A stretch of 25,556 nt of DNA from JABIDZ01 sp964402905. Lineage in GTDB: Archaea; Iainarchaeota; Iainarchaeia; Iainarchaeales; JAAZKV01. The notes under the pieces were generated by a model. It did no database searches. It had not been told where the DNA came from and was given only the letters and a program-made list of their open reading frames with translations. Both the position numbers and the translations under genes were made by a program. Position 1 is the first letter of the stretch. Each line of letters begins with the position of its first letter. The DNA lies in the NCBI GenBank assembly GCA_964402905.1, contig CAYODU010000009.1, positions 1 to 25,556 of the forward strand, read 5' to 3'. Positions 14,108 to 21,259 of this stretch are shown here, one piece after another.

Positions 14108-16012
14108 TTATCTTAATCTTACTGCATCAAGAGTTCTTATTGCTGTTGAAGTAATACCAAATCTTTTTGCAATAGCTTTTGATAGTTCCACACTTCTTTG
14201 TGGATCTCCGTGGTTAACAATTATTCTTTTTGGTTTTGGTTTTAATGAACCAACATAATTCATAAGCTGATTATAATCCGAGTGTCCTGAAAAACCATCA
14301 ATCGTTTCTATACGCATTTTTATATCAAGTTTCTTTGTTTTTCCATTATCACTAATAGGCATTGATTTTAACCCTTGTTGTAATCTTCTTCCAAGTGTTC
14401 CTTCTGCAAGGTAACCAACAAACACAAGCGTGTTTGATGGATTCTCAGCCATTTTATGGAAATAATCTATTACTGGCCCCCCATTCATCATTCCAGAAGT
14501 AGCAATTATTATTGCTCCACCCGCTTCAATCATTTTGTCTCTGTTTTCTCTCTTTGCTTCCTCAAAAATTGGCATATCAAATGGGCTATCATTTGTAAGT
14601 ATTCTTCTTTCAAGACTTTTTCTCAAGTACTCTGGATAAGCAGTGTGAATCGCACTTGCTTCTTTAACCATCCCATCAACATAAATTTTATTTTTGTCAG
14701 TTATCAATCCTTTTTTATAAAAATTTTCTATTACCATACAAATTTCTTGTCCTCTTCCAACACCAAAAACAGGTATCAAAATATTTCCACCGTATTGATT
14801 TGTTTCTTGTATTATTTCAAGTAGCTTTTGTTCAGCTTCTTCTCTAGGTGTTTGCACAGCATCCTGTGAACCATAAGTTGATTCAATCATAAGTGTTTCT
14901 ATTCTTGGATAGCGTATATCAATATTATCAAACAATCTAGTCATCCCGTATTTTATGTCAGCAGAGTAAACAAAATTATGTGCTCCTTCTCCAATATTGA
15001 GGTGCACCGAAGCCGAACCTAAAATGTGTGCAGCATTATGGAAAGTTAATCTCATATCTGGAGCAATATCAGTAACTTCTCTGTATTCTCGGGGAACAGT
15101 GTGAAGCAAAGCATCTTTTACATCTTGTTCCGTAAAAGGCACTTCTTTGCCATTAGCTAAATTTACTTTTATATAATCAAATTGTATTAGTGTCATTAAG
15201 TCACGTGTTGGTTCAGTTGAATAAACCGGACCCGAAAAACCAAGTTTGTATAAGTATGGCACAAGCACATTGTGATCCGAGTGTGCATGGCTAATAACTA
15301 TTGCATCTATCTCACTTAAAGGGTAACCAAGTGCATCAATGTAAGGATAAGGATCAATATCAGAAAAACTTACTCCGGCATCCAAAAGAATTTTTGTGTT
15401 CTCTGTTTCTAGTAAAGAACAACTTCTTCCAACTTCTCTGAATCCTCCAAGAGCAGTCAATCTTATCCACTTGTGAGGAGAATTACCTGGTTCGGCATAA
15501 ATTTTTTCAGCAGCACTAAGCAAAAACTTTTTTCTTTCATCTGCGTGTCTATACAAATGTTTTCTTATTCCGCTAAGTGTTTTTGATTCAGTGGTAGGCG
15601 CTCGCATTATTCTTGGCGTCCAACCAGTTTCAATAACAATATTCTTTGATAGTTCTCCGCCCTTTCCTATAACAAGTCCTTTTTTTATCGCTTCAATTAC
15701 TACTTCTGAAAACGGTTCTTCAAAATAAATATCTTTTACTTCAGCTTCTTTTGGAATCATTTCTAAAATAAGTTTTTTTGCCTGTTCAACACCCATAAGC
15801 ATTGATTTGTCAGTACGAATATTCACTCTTTTCTTCAACTCAAAAGCGGTTTTTGAAACCCAATTCTCTGCTCCAAAAAATGCTTTTGGATTTTTAGTGT
15901 AAATAACTACTTCAGGACCCTCCATCTCAACTTTAGTGACTTCACACGAAGCTGGAAGAATTTCCTTTATTTTCTCATTTATTTCTTGTAATATTTTTAT
16001 TTTTTGTACCAT
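14108..16012 (-). CDS. KH/metallo-beta-lactamase/beta-CASP nuclease aCPSF1 (FttA), transcription termination factor
   Basis: 634 residues, the standard size. Two KH-type RNA-binding modules come first (residues about 1-70 and 71-145; the second has VIGKGG at 114-119). The metallo-beta-lactamase core follows from residue 190, with SHAHSDH (His242, His244, Asp246, His247) binding two zinc ions. The beta-CASP insert and late blocks include MIESTYGS, IIIATSGMMNGGP, and a C-terminal FSGHSDYNQLM and VNHGDPQRS. In archaea this endonuclease cleaves nascent RNA at U-rich ends and terminates transcription, working with RNA polymerase. The start ATG has AGAGG 7 bases upstream, one of the few clear Shine-Dalgarno sites here. 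It converges on the pilin gene. Confidence 0.96.
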   Translation of the reverse strand: MVQKIKILQEINEKIKEILPASCEVTKVEMEGPEVVIYTKNPKAFFGAENWVSKTAFELKKRVNIRTDKSMLMGVEQAKKLILEMIPKEAEVKDIYFEEPFSEVVIEAIKKGLVIGKGGELSKNIVIETGWTPRIMRAPTTESKTLSGIRKHLYRHADERKKFLLSAAEKIYAEPGNSPHKWIRLTALGGFREVGRSCSLLETENTKILLDAGVSFSDIDPYPYIDALGYPLSEIDAIVISHAHSDHNVLVPYLYKLGFSGPVYSTEPTRDLMTLIQFDYIKVNLANGKEVPFTEQDVKDALLHTVPREYREVTDIAPDMRLTFHNAAHILGSASVHLNIGEGAHNFVYSADIKYGMTRLFDNIDIRYPRIETLMIESTYGSQDAVQTPREEAEQKLLEIIQETNQYGGNILIPVFGVGRGQEICMVIENFYKKGLITDKNKIYVDGMVKEASAIHTAYPEYLRKSLERRILTNDSPFDMPIFEEAKRENRDKMIEAGGAIIIATSGMMNGGPVIDYFHKMAENPSNTLVFVGYLAEGTLGRRLQQGLKSMPISDNGKTKKLDIKMRIETIDGFSGHSDYNQLMNYVGSLKPKPKRIIVNHGDPQRSVELSKAIAKRFGITSTAIRTLDAVRLR

Positions 16013-16172
16013 TTAAATTCCTCTTAAATAAAATTTATTTATAAATATTTTTTTCAAAATTGTTCTTTCTGTTTTTAAAGTGTTAAAATCAAAATTACTT
16101 TTTTTTCTCTGGCAAAGAAAACTGTTTTACAGAACAGCCAAAAATTTAGAAATTCTATTTTTTCTTTTACAC

Positions 16173-16919
16173 TTAACCTTTTTTTGTTGAATTACTTTTT
16201 ACTTTAGAAGCAACTCTAACAATTTCTTTTTCATCTACTTCTCTAAAACCTTTCTTATCAATTACAACAACTGTTATCGATTTTCCACCAGTATAAATGT
16301 CTCTGTTTTTTGCAACAACAATTGCTTTTACAGCTAATTCAATAGCTTCTTCTTCAGAAAAACTATCTTTGTATTCACTATCTAAAATTGTTAAAGCAAA
16401 TTCTGTTCCTGAACCAGTAACAGTATATTTTTTCTTTTGTGACACACAACCAAATGGTGTGAGTTCAAATAATTCTGGTTTGTTATTAACCCCGCCTATT
16501 ATTGGCTGAAAAATAAATGGATAATATCTATTTGCGTTTAGAGCATTTGAAAGCAAACTGCTTACCCCTAGCGGAGTTATTTTTGTTTCTCTTTCAACTT
16601 CATATAAATTTGCTTGTGCTCTCAAAAATCTTATCATTGCTTGTGAATCACCAAGTGCACCAGCAAGAGTCAGTGCAACATGACTTGTAATCTGATAAAC
16701 TTTTGGTGCATCATCATCAGCCATAAAGTGCCCTAGAGTACTTTGCTGGTCTGCAGCCAAAACAACAAAATCTTTTCCGATTAAACCAACTGTAGTAGTA
16801 CCTGATTTTTTATCTTCTGATTGAACAGAAGAATTAACAGGTCCCGCGCTTGTTCTGTAAGCGGTCCGCTCGCTTATAAGACTTATAGGCAATCCTTCAA
16901 TATCTCTATAATGATTCAT
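16173..16919 (-). CDS. psmB: Proteasome beta subunit
   Basis: Catalytic subunit of the archaeal 20S proteasome. The frame is open from a TTG at 16934, but the ATG at 16919 is chosen as the normal start, giving 248 residues. A 40-residue propeptide ends at KKSG and is removed by self-cleavage to expose Thr41 of TTTVGL as the N-terminal nucleophile. The other active-site residues are in place: Asp57 (AADQQ, mature D17) and Lys73 (DAPKVYQI, mature K33). GSGTEFALTILD is the conserved late block. The propeptide is long for an archaeal beta subunit. No alpha subunit lies in the window. The AT-rich element near 16934-16943 may be the promoter. Confidence 0.95.
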   Translation of the reverse strand: MNHYRDIEGLPISLISERTAYRTSAGPVNSSVQSEDKKSGTTTVGLIGKDFVVLAADQQSTLGHFMADDDAPKVYQITSHVALTLAGALGDSQAMIRFLRAQANLYEVERETKITPLGVSSLLSNALNANRYYPFIFQPIIGGVNNKPELFELTPFGCVSQKKKYTVTGSGTEFALTILDSEYKDSFSEEEAIELAVKAIVVAKNRDIYTGGKSITVVVIDKKGFREVDEKEIVRVASKVKSNSTKKG

Positions 16920-17099
16920 TTTTACCGAACCCAAAATAAATAGTTCTAATAAAAAATATGCCTTATGAAAGCTTTAAAAAGCTATTTGCGAAGCGAATTT
17001 TTCTTTTGTTTTAACAACACAATTTGTTTTCATTTTGTTTACTTTTTTTCAATTTATTTATTTGTATTCAATTAAGCAGTTATTTACTTTTTCTTATAT

Positions 17100-17897
17100 T
17101 CATTGTTTAGTTTCTTTTGCTTCATTTTCATCTATCTTTTCTTTTGTTTCAGCACTTTTCTCAGCTTTGTTTTCTGTTTCTTTTTTCACTTCTTTTTTTT
17201 CAACAAATTTTATCTCAACACCTAATTGCTTTGCTAATTTTGCTATTGTTTCATTAACTATTTTCAAGTTTTTGGAAGCACCAGCAGGCAGTGTTATGTA
17301 TAAGATATCTTCTTTTATTTCTTCTTTTGCTCCCGGAATCATTTTATAGTATTTATCAAAAATCTTTTGTGCCACTTCTTTTTTATTAGAAATTTCTCTC
17401 TCAACTTTTACAACATACTCTATTTCTCTTCCGGCTAAAGGATGATTAAAATCAACTCTTACTCTACCCCCAGAAACACTCTGTACTTTTCCCATAGCAT
17501 CACCAGCACGAATTATTAATCCAGGCACTGGATTAATTTTTTGTTCTGAAAAAGATTTTATTGGAACTACTCTCACCAAATCACTTTGTCTTTCACCAAA
17601 AGCATCTTTTGGCATTAATTTAATCGCTTTCTCTTCACCAATTTCCATTCGCTCAATTTCTTTTTCCACTAAATCAAGCAATTCTTTTTCACCAATAATA
17701 ACATCAAGTGGCCCATATTTTCTATTAGAATCAAAAATGCCACTACTTTTTGCAATTTCTTCAAAAGTAGTATCAAAAAAAGTGTTATTTAGCAATTCTT
17801 TCCCAGTAAAACTAACGCTTACCATTCTCTTTTTTTTATTTTCTGTTTTAGGAGCAACGTCATTTTTTTCTTTTTGTACAGTTTCTTTACTAGCCAT
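17100..17897 (-). CDS. FKBP-type peptidyl-prolyl isomerase with IF domain and long C-terminal extension
   Basis: The open frame reaches 18026, but the ATG at 17895-17897 has GGTG with a 5-base gap and follows the TATA-like element at 17931-17940, giving 265 residues. The FKBP core has an insert-in-flap domain, as in archaeal FKBP26/SlyD-type chaperones: RMVSVSFTGKELL to GPLDVIIGEKELL, then MPKDAFGERQSDLVRVVP and the closing VDFNHPLAGREIEYVVKV. Isomerisation of X-Pro bonds and holdase action on new proteins are the known roles. A domain of about 60 residues follows (KIFDKYYKMIPGAKEEIKED and onward), then a Lys/Glu-rich tail of about 35 residues, likely disordered. There is no signal peptide, so it is cytosolic. 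It is divergent from the sequon-rich gene at 17986, sharing an operator-like palindrome. Confidence 0.93.
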   Translation of the reverse strand: MASKETVQKEKNDVAPKTENKKKRMVSVSFTGKELLNNTFFDTTFEEIAKSSGIFDSNRKYGPLDVIIGEKELLDLVEKEIERMEIGEEKAIKLMPKDAFGERQSDLVRVVPIKSFSEQKINPVPGLIIRAGDAMGKVQSVSGGRVRVDFNHPLAGREIEYVVKVEREISNKKEVAQKIFDKYYKMIPGAKEEIKEDILYITLPAGASKNLKIVNETIAKLAKQLGVEIKFVEKKEVKKETENKAEKSAETKEKIDENEAKETKQ

Positions 17898-17930
17898 AAA
17901 AACACCTTTATAATCTTTTTCTAAGTTGAA

Positions 17931-17940
17931 ATGATATAAG
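17931..17940 (-). promoter_or_regulatory. TATA-like element for the FKBP gene
   Basis: Minus-strand CTTATATCAT, about 39 bases before the ATG at 17897. That leaves a short leader of about 14 bases containing the GGTG Shine-Dalgarno at 17903-17906. Confidence 0.45.
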
Positions 17941-17943
17941 AAT

Positions 17944-17958
17944 GCCTTGGTGCAAGGC
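17944..17958. promoter_or_regulatory. Palindrome between divergent promoters, possible operator
   Basis: GCCTTG-GTG-CAAGGC, a perfect 6-bp inverted repeat with a 3-base spacer. It lies directly between the minus-strand TATA-like element (17931-17940) and the plus-strand one (17960-17970), where both BRE (TFB) contacts would be. A protein bound here could control both genes. Confidence 0.45.
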
Positions 17959-17959
17959 C

Positions 17960-17970
17960 TTTTAAATTTA
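17960..17970 (+). promoter_or_regulatory. TATA-like element for the gene at 17986
   Basis: TTTTAAATTTA, centred about 23 bases before the ATG at 17986, consistent with a leaderless message. Confidence 0.5.
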
Positions 17971-17985
17971 ATTAAGTGAGACAAA

Positions 17986-19062
17986 ATGAAGAAAGAAAAT
18001 ATACTAAAAGCGCTGGGAATCATCATTGTAGTAGTGCTAGCACTAAGTATGCTCGCAGTAGCCCTTTATGCAAATGACGATGATAATTCATCCACGGACA
18101 CAACAATAAACAATAATCCAATTGTATCCACTTTCACTTATGATATTTCTTTTGATACTAATGTACTAAAAGAGCTCAATGCAATCAGACTTGTGGCAGA
18201 CACAACAAGTCTTGATAAACAAGCAATAGATATTGCTGTACAAAAAATCAGTGGTATTTCAAGCGTTAATTCTCAATTCAGATCTGCTGGAGAAAATACA
18301 TGGTATTACTTCGCCGAAATAACTCTTAAAAAAAGTGCTTCAATACAAGAAACAATAGACAGTATTTTCGCATTAAGTTATTTTGATGGAGAAACAAAAG
18401 AAGCTATGAAATATGTTACAATAAATGCCCCGGGAAAAATAACTTTAAATAATACTGAATTAAATGTTACAAGAGACTTTGTTTTCGAATCCACAACACT
18501 ATCAGCACTTGTTTCGCTTGATTCACAACCAAGCGACAAAATAAATGTTTCAGGAACAATAAAACTTCAAGGACAAAATGTTTTAGCACTAGAATTAATC
18601 GAACAAAGTAATATTTCAAACCAACCAATTTCCAATACCGCAGAAATTTCTTTACCACTTGATTCAGTAGAAACAGAAATGTTTTTTGATGGAACCACTA
18701 GCGAAACTATTGACGAAAATGCTTTGAGAGAACAATTACTAGCAATTGATGAAAACGCACAAATTTATTTTTCAACAGAAGAAAACACAAAAACTTTATC
18801 CGGAAATTCTAAAATAAGTTACTTAAATGAAATAAAAAATCTTCTTGAAAACAATAACTTTTCTGTTAACTTTGTACAAATAGGAAACTTTTCTTTAAAC
18901 GAATTATATTTAGCTGATTTAAATCAAACACTTCCATATAGCACTGGAACAATTCAAGCAGAAATAAATACCGGACACACTGTGGGAGATATAGTTCCTC
19001 TTGAACTAACTGCTTACACACAAAGCGAACAAATAATATATATCCAAGGAAAAGAAAAATAA
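17986..19062 (+). CDS. Membrane-anchored extracellular protein of unknown function, eight sequons
   Basis: 358 residues. An N-terminal anchor or uncleaved signal (about residues 8-29, ILKALGIIIVVVLALSMLAV) is followed by a Ser/Thr/Asn linker (DDDNSSTDTTINNN). The rest alternates strands and helices, possibly repeated domains: a segment from STFTYDISFD to YYFAEITLKK and later a YLNEIKNLLENNNFSVNF-type ferredoxin-like unit. Eight N-x-S/T sequons (NSS, NNT, NVT, NVS, NIS, two NFS, NQT) suggest it is N-glycosylated by the nearby AglB. No enzyme motif or Cys is seen. Not recognised. It shares an intergenic region with FKBP. Confidence 0.8.
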   Translation: MKKENILKALGIIIVVVLALSMLAVALYANDDDNSSTDTTINNNPIVSTFTYDISFDTNVLKELNAIRLVADTTSLDKQAIDIAVQKISGISSVNSQFRSAGENTWYYFAEITLKKSASIQETIDSIFALSYFDGETKEAMKYVTINAPGKITLNNTELNVTRDFVFESTTLSALVSLDSQPSDKINVSGTIKLQGQNVLALELIEQSNISNQPISNTAEISLPLDSVETEMFFDGTTSETIDENALREQLLAIDENAQIYFSTEENTKTLSGNSKISYLNEIKNLLENNNFSVNFVQIGNFSLNELYLADLNQTLPYSTGTIQAEINTGHTVGDIVPLELTAYTQSEQIIYIQGKEK

Positions 19063-19113
19063 TTTAATAAAGAAAAATGCTTTTTTTATTTTCAAAAATT
19101 TATTTAACAGAAA

Positions 19114-19443
19114 TTACTTTTTCAATTTTAGTATTGCTTCAGCAATATCGCCGTTTGTTTCTTCAAGAGCTTTTTTTGCTTTTTCTTTTGTTGCACCAGT
19201 TTGTTCTGCAACCATTGCAATATCATCTTCTGGAACAGTTTTTTCTTCTGCGGGTTCACCAATTAAAGTATAGGTTTTTTGTCCTTGCACAGTCATGCAT
19301 TGTACTTGGGGAGAATCAAAAATAAGTTTTGTGCCATCCACTAGTTCTATAACAACTTTTTTTGCTTCTAGCTCATCAGATTTTATTCCTAATTGGCGCA
19401 TCATCCGCCCCATATTCTTTGGATTCATTCCACCCGGAAACAT
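19114..19443 (-). CDS. Nascent polypeptide-associated complex protein (archaeal alpha-NAC)
   Basis: 109 residues, the normal archaeal length. The N-terminal MNPKNMGRMMRQLGIKSDEL is the family's opening. The NAC beta-barrel follows (about residues 25-65: AKKVVIELVDGTKLIFDSP, then VQCMTVQGQKTYTLIG). A C-terminal UBA domain covers about residues 72-109 (DIAMVAEQTGATKEKAKKAL, then TNGDIAEAILKL). The archaeal protein forms homodimers, binds ribosomes and shields emerging chains. A TATA-like ATATTTTATT lies about 27 bases upstream of the start. It converges on the sequon-rich gene ending at 19062. Confidence 0.94.
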   Translation of the reverse strand: MFPGGMNPKNMGRMMRQLGIKSDELEAKKVVIELVDGTKLIFDSPQVQCMTVQGQKTYTLIGEPAEEKTVPEDDIAMVAEQTGATKEKAKKALEETNGDIAEAILKLKK

Positions 19444-19566
19444 TTTTCATCAACTCAAAAACAATAAAATATTTTTTCACAAAAGGGCTTTTAAGGCTTT
19501 GGAAAAAAAGAACTTTTCCAAAATACATGGAAAAGTAAATAAAGAAAGAACACTACAAATGTAATT

Positions 19567-19794
19567 ATGGTAATTAGACCCGATCCAACAGTAGAGAGAA
19601 TAAAGAGAACAGGAAGAGAGAGGCGCGCCAAAGCCATAAGAGATAGCTACCTTTCGTATTTAACTGGTCAAAAAAAAGAAAGGACCCCCGAAGAACAAGC
19701 CGCAATACTTAGGAAAGCAAGAAGGATACGAACTAAAATATTAAAAGAAGGAACTAAACAAACTAGACCAATAAAAGGCGCTGGAGAACAATAA
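19567..19794 (+). CDS. Unrecognised 75-residue basic protein
   Basis: Arg/Lys-rich throughout (MVIRPDPTVERIKRTGRERR and on to ILRKARRIRTKILKEGTKQT), mostly helical by appearance, with no Cys, signal or membrane segment. AGTAAATAAAG at 19534-19544 lies about 28 bases before the ATG at 19567, the usual promoter distance here. The central PEEQAAILRKARRIR helix is amphipathic. It may bind RNA or the ribosome surface; it has no recognised family. Short inverted repeats around 19501-19534 (GGAAAA and TTTTCC arms) precede the promoter. Confidence 0.65.
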   Translation: MVIRPDPTVERIKRTGRERRAKAIRDSYLSYLTGQKKERTPEEQAAILRKARRIRTKILKEGTKQTRPIKGAGEQ

Positions 19795-19851
19795 ACTTTT
19801 TCTCACTCAAAAGCAACTCAATGATTTTTTAATGTAAAAGCTTCGCCTAAA

Positions 19852-19862
19852 CCTTTTTAAGC
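19852..19862 (+). promoter_or_regulatory. TATA-like element for the gene at 19883
   Basis: CCTTTTTAAGC, centred about 26 bases before the ATG at 19883, favouring Met1 over Met8 as the start. Confidence 0.5.
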
Positions 19863-19882
19863 CCGAAGAACTAATCTATTTC

Positions 19883-20524
19883 ATGGTAGAAATCGTTTCT
19901 GACATGGTGGATTTTGACAAAAAGTTTCCTGATTGTCCAAAAAGTGGAGAAAGAAGAGTCGCTTTAGAACACTACTTAAAAGTTGGTGGAGTAGTAAAAG
20001 TATTTTCTTCTGAAAAAGATTGGCCAAAATTAGCTTATCCAAACAACTTTGTTTTAGAAAAAAAATTAAAAGAGCTAAGAGAAAAGAAAAACCTTTATGA
20101 AAAGAAATTTGGTAGTTGGAATAAACAATATTCTTCTGCTTCAAAATATCACCAAATGCATCAAATAAAAAAATTAAAGGAACCACTTTACTGGAAACAC
20201 ATGGCTAAAATGACTGTGGACCCCGACTACAGAAAAGATGCGGATGCAGTTGGAATGCCTATTCACTTGGTTGCTGATGACAAGTGGAAACCCATGATAA
20301 AAATGTTTGTTAAAGATTATGATTACAGAAAACAGTTGAGTGAAACCGTAAGAAATTCTATTGTCTACAAAAAAGATAAGAAAGTTGCTAAGTACGCTGA
20401 TGAACTAAAAGATTTCCGGATGAATACTAGTAACAAACAAATGGTTGACCTACAAAAAAAGATTGATATTTTAAAAGAAACTGAGAGTTCACTTAAAGAA
20501 ATGCAGAAATGGGCAAAAGAATAA
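19883..20524 (+). CDS. Unrecognised 213-residue helical protein
   Basis: The sequence is charged and mostly helical. An N-terminal DFDKKFPDCPKSGERRVALE region is followed by FVLEKKLKELREKKNLYEKK, an aromatic middle (YWKHMAKMTVDPDYRKDADA), and a C-terminal coiled coil (about residues 175-213: MVDLQKKIDILKETESSLKE). The single Cys and the lack of signal or membrane segment suggest a cytosolic, perhaps oligomeric, protein. Not recognised. A GGAGGACTCC mini-hairpin (20547-20556) and a T-run at 20570-20575 follow its stop and may end the transcript. Confidence 0.72.
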   Translation: MVEIVSDMVDFDKKFPDCPKSGERRVALEHYLKVGGVVKVFSSEKDWPKLAYPNNFVLEKKLKELREKKNLYEKKFGSWNKQYSSASKYHQMHQIKKLKEPLYWKHMAKMTVDPDYRKDADAVGMPIHLVADDKWKPMIKMFVKDYDYRKQLSETVRNSIVYKKDKKVAKYADELKDFRMNTSNKQMVDLQKKIDILKETESSLKEMQKWAKE

Positions 20525-20614
20525 ATTAATCCCAGAGTTGCACACCGGAGGACTCCTAGTCTAAGCATATTTTTTCTCATTTATTTCCAACCACCGGCAC
20601 GGAGGCTGGAAAGC

Positions 20615-20624
20615 GTATTTAAAC
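20615..20624 (+). promoter_or_regulatory. TATA-like element of the mini-ORF leader
   Basis: GTATTTAAAC. Its spacing predicts a transcript start near 20645, exactly at the base of the stem-loop at 20645-20694. Confidence 0.45.
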
Positions 20625-20644
20625 AAAAAAAGACGATAGGTAGT

Positions 20645-20694
20645 TAGAACCAAAAAGCCCGACATTAATTGTTTCGGGCTGTTAATTGGTTCTA
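20645..20694 (+). promoter_or_regulatory. 5' stem-loop of the mini-ORF transcript
   Basis: An outer 9-bp stem (20645-20653 with 20686-20694) and an inner 7-bp stem AGCCCGA/TCGGGCT (20656-20662 with 20674-20680) are separated by an asymmetric internal loop. It ends one base before the GGTG Shine-Dalgarno (20695-20698) of the first mini-ORF, a position where refolding could control ribosome access. Confidence 0.6.
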
Positions 20695-20703
20695 GGTGAT
20701 AAA

Positions 20704-20778
20704 ATGGTTGAATCAAGATTATTGAGATTTGTAGAAGGAAACAATAGAAGAGTTGATTTTTCTTACATGAGAATGTAA
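20704..20778 (+). CDS. 24-residue mini-ORF (possible leader peptide)
   Basis: ATG to TAA encodes MVESRLLRFVEGNNRRVDFS followed by YMRM. GGTG lies 5 bases before the ATG, the same arrangement as at the FKBP and winged-helix genes. It is basic, with five Arg. The stem-loop at 20645-20694 lies immediately upstream. It could be a leader peptide or a very small protein. Support is the ribosome site and the promoter; there is no family evidence. Confidence 0.4.
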   Translation: MVESRLLRFVEGNNRRVDFSYMRM

Positions 20779-20779
20779 A

Positions 20780-20866
20780 AAGGAGTAGTGGGAGTTGTAA
20801 GAGAGAATTAAAGCAATTATTAAGTGCAATTGTTTTGCATTAATTGATTTGGGTCTCCTCTCTCCT
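20780..20866 (+). promoter_or_regulatory. Structured spacer with Shine-Dalgarno-like and anti-Shine-Dalgarno-like arms
   Basis: After the first mini-ORF, AGGAG (20781-20785) and GGGAG (20790-20794) can pair with the pyrimidine run CTCCTCTCTCCT (20855-20866). Between them ATTAAGTGCAA and TTGCATTAAT (20819-20829 with 20835-20844) form a stem with one bulged G. The folded spacer would bring the second ribosome site (GAGGTG, 20873-20878) close to the first mini-ORF. Confidence 0.4.
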
Positions 20867-20882
20867 AACACGAGGTGAAAAA

Positions 20883-21005
20883 ATGGATGATTATTTTGGA
20901 AATATTTTAGAAGAAAGGTGGCTTAGCGGTATAGGAAAAACCAGCATAAAACAAAAGTTATATTTATTTGTAAAATATGGGGGTGTTGCAATTGGAGCCA
21001 GTTAA
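20883..21005 (+). CDS. 40-residue mini-ORF overlapping the next gene
   Basis: ATG preceded by GAGGTG with a 4-base gap, encoding MDDYFGNILEERWLSGIGKT and then SIKQKLYLFVKYGGVAIGAS. Its end overlaps the gene at 20977 in another frame, so translation of the two may be coupled. No recognised family. The strong ribosome site is the main evidence. Confidence 0.42.
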   Translation: MDDYFGNILEERWLSGIGKTSIKQKLYLFVKYGGVAIGAS

Positions 21006-21207
21006 AAAAGTAAAAGTTGGTGGAATAGAAGCTGCTGTTTGGGAGAACTCTTCAAAAGAAGGTAATAAATTTTTCACAACAACTATTGAGAGAAACTATA
21101 AACTAAATGATGAATGGAAAAAAACAAGTTCTCTTAGAGCAAATGATTTGCCAAAAGCTATTCTAGCACTACAAAAAGCATTCGAATTTGTTTCAGTAAA
21201 AGAATAA
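20977..21207 (+). CDS. Unrecognised 76-residue conserved-type protein, possibly ssDNA-binding
   Basis: The body is compact and beta-rich with a final helix: VKVGGIEAAVWENSSKEGNK, then FFTTTIERNYKLNDEWKKTS, then ANDLPKAILALQKAFEFV. I recall this pattern (A-x-V-W-E-N, Y-K-x-x-D-E-W-K, D-L-P, terminal helix) in many short bacterial and archaeal proteins of unknown role that may have a PC4-like single-strand-binding fold; this is recollection, not a search. The ATG at 20977 lies in the overlap with the mini-ORF. A TTG at 20992 has GGTG with a 6-base gap and may be the true start. The upstream leader probably governs its expression. Confidence 0.68.
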   Translation: MGVLQLEPVKKVKVGGIEAAVWENSSKEGNKFFTTTIERNYKLNDEWKKTSSLRANDLPKAILALQKAFEFVSVKE

Positions 21208-21227
21208 TTTACAAAAACAAACCACAA

Positions 21228-21239
21228 TATACTTAAACC
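21228..21239 (+). promoter_or_regulatory. TATA-like element for the nucleotidyltransferase gene
   Basis: TATACTTAAACC, centred about 27 bases before the ATG at 21260. Confidence 0.45.
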
Positions 21240-21259
21240 ATAAGAAGTAATTTTCTTTT

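Noticed and set aside
14456..14824. 122-codon plus-strand ORF inside aCPSF1
   Set aside because: It lies antisense within a strongly conserved gene and its aromatic/Ser/Asn-rich translation has no domain pattern.
17898..18026. 44-codon N-terminal extension of FKBP with a hydrophobic stretch (would look like a signal peptide)
   Set aside because: It overlaps the divergent gene's promoter and start. The ATG at 17897 has a GGTG ribosome site and a TATA-like element.
20526..20612. tRNA or other known RNA after the gene at 19883
   Set aside because: The GC-richer patch gives only short stems (GGAG/CTCC) and no T-arm motif; it fits a transcript end better.
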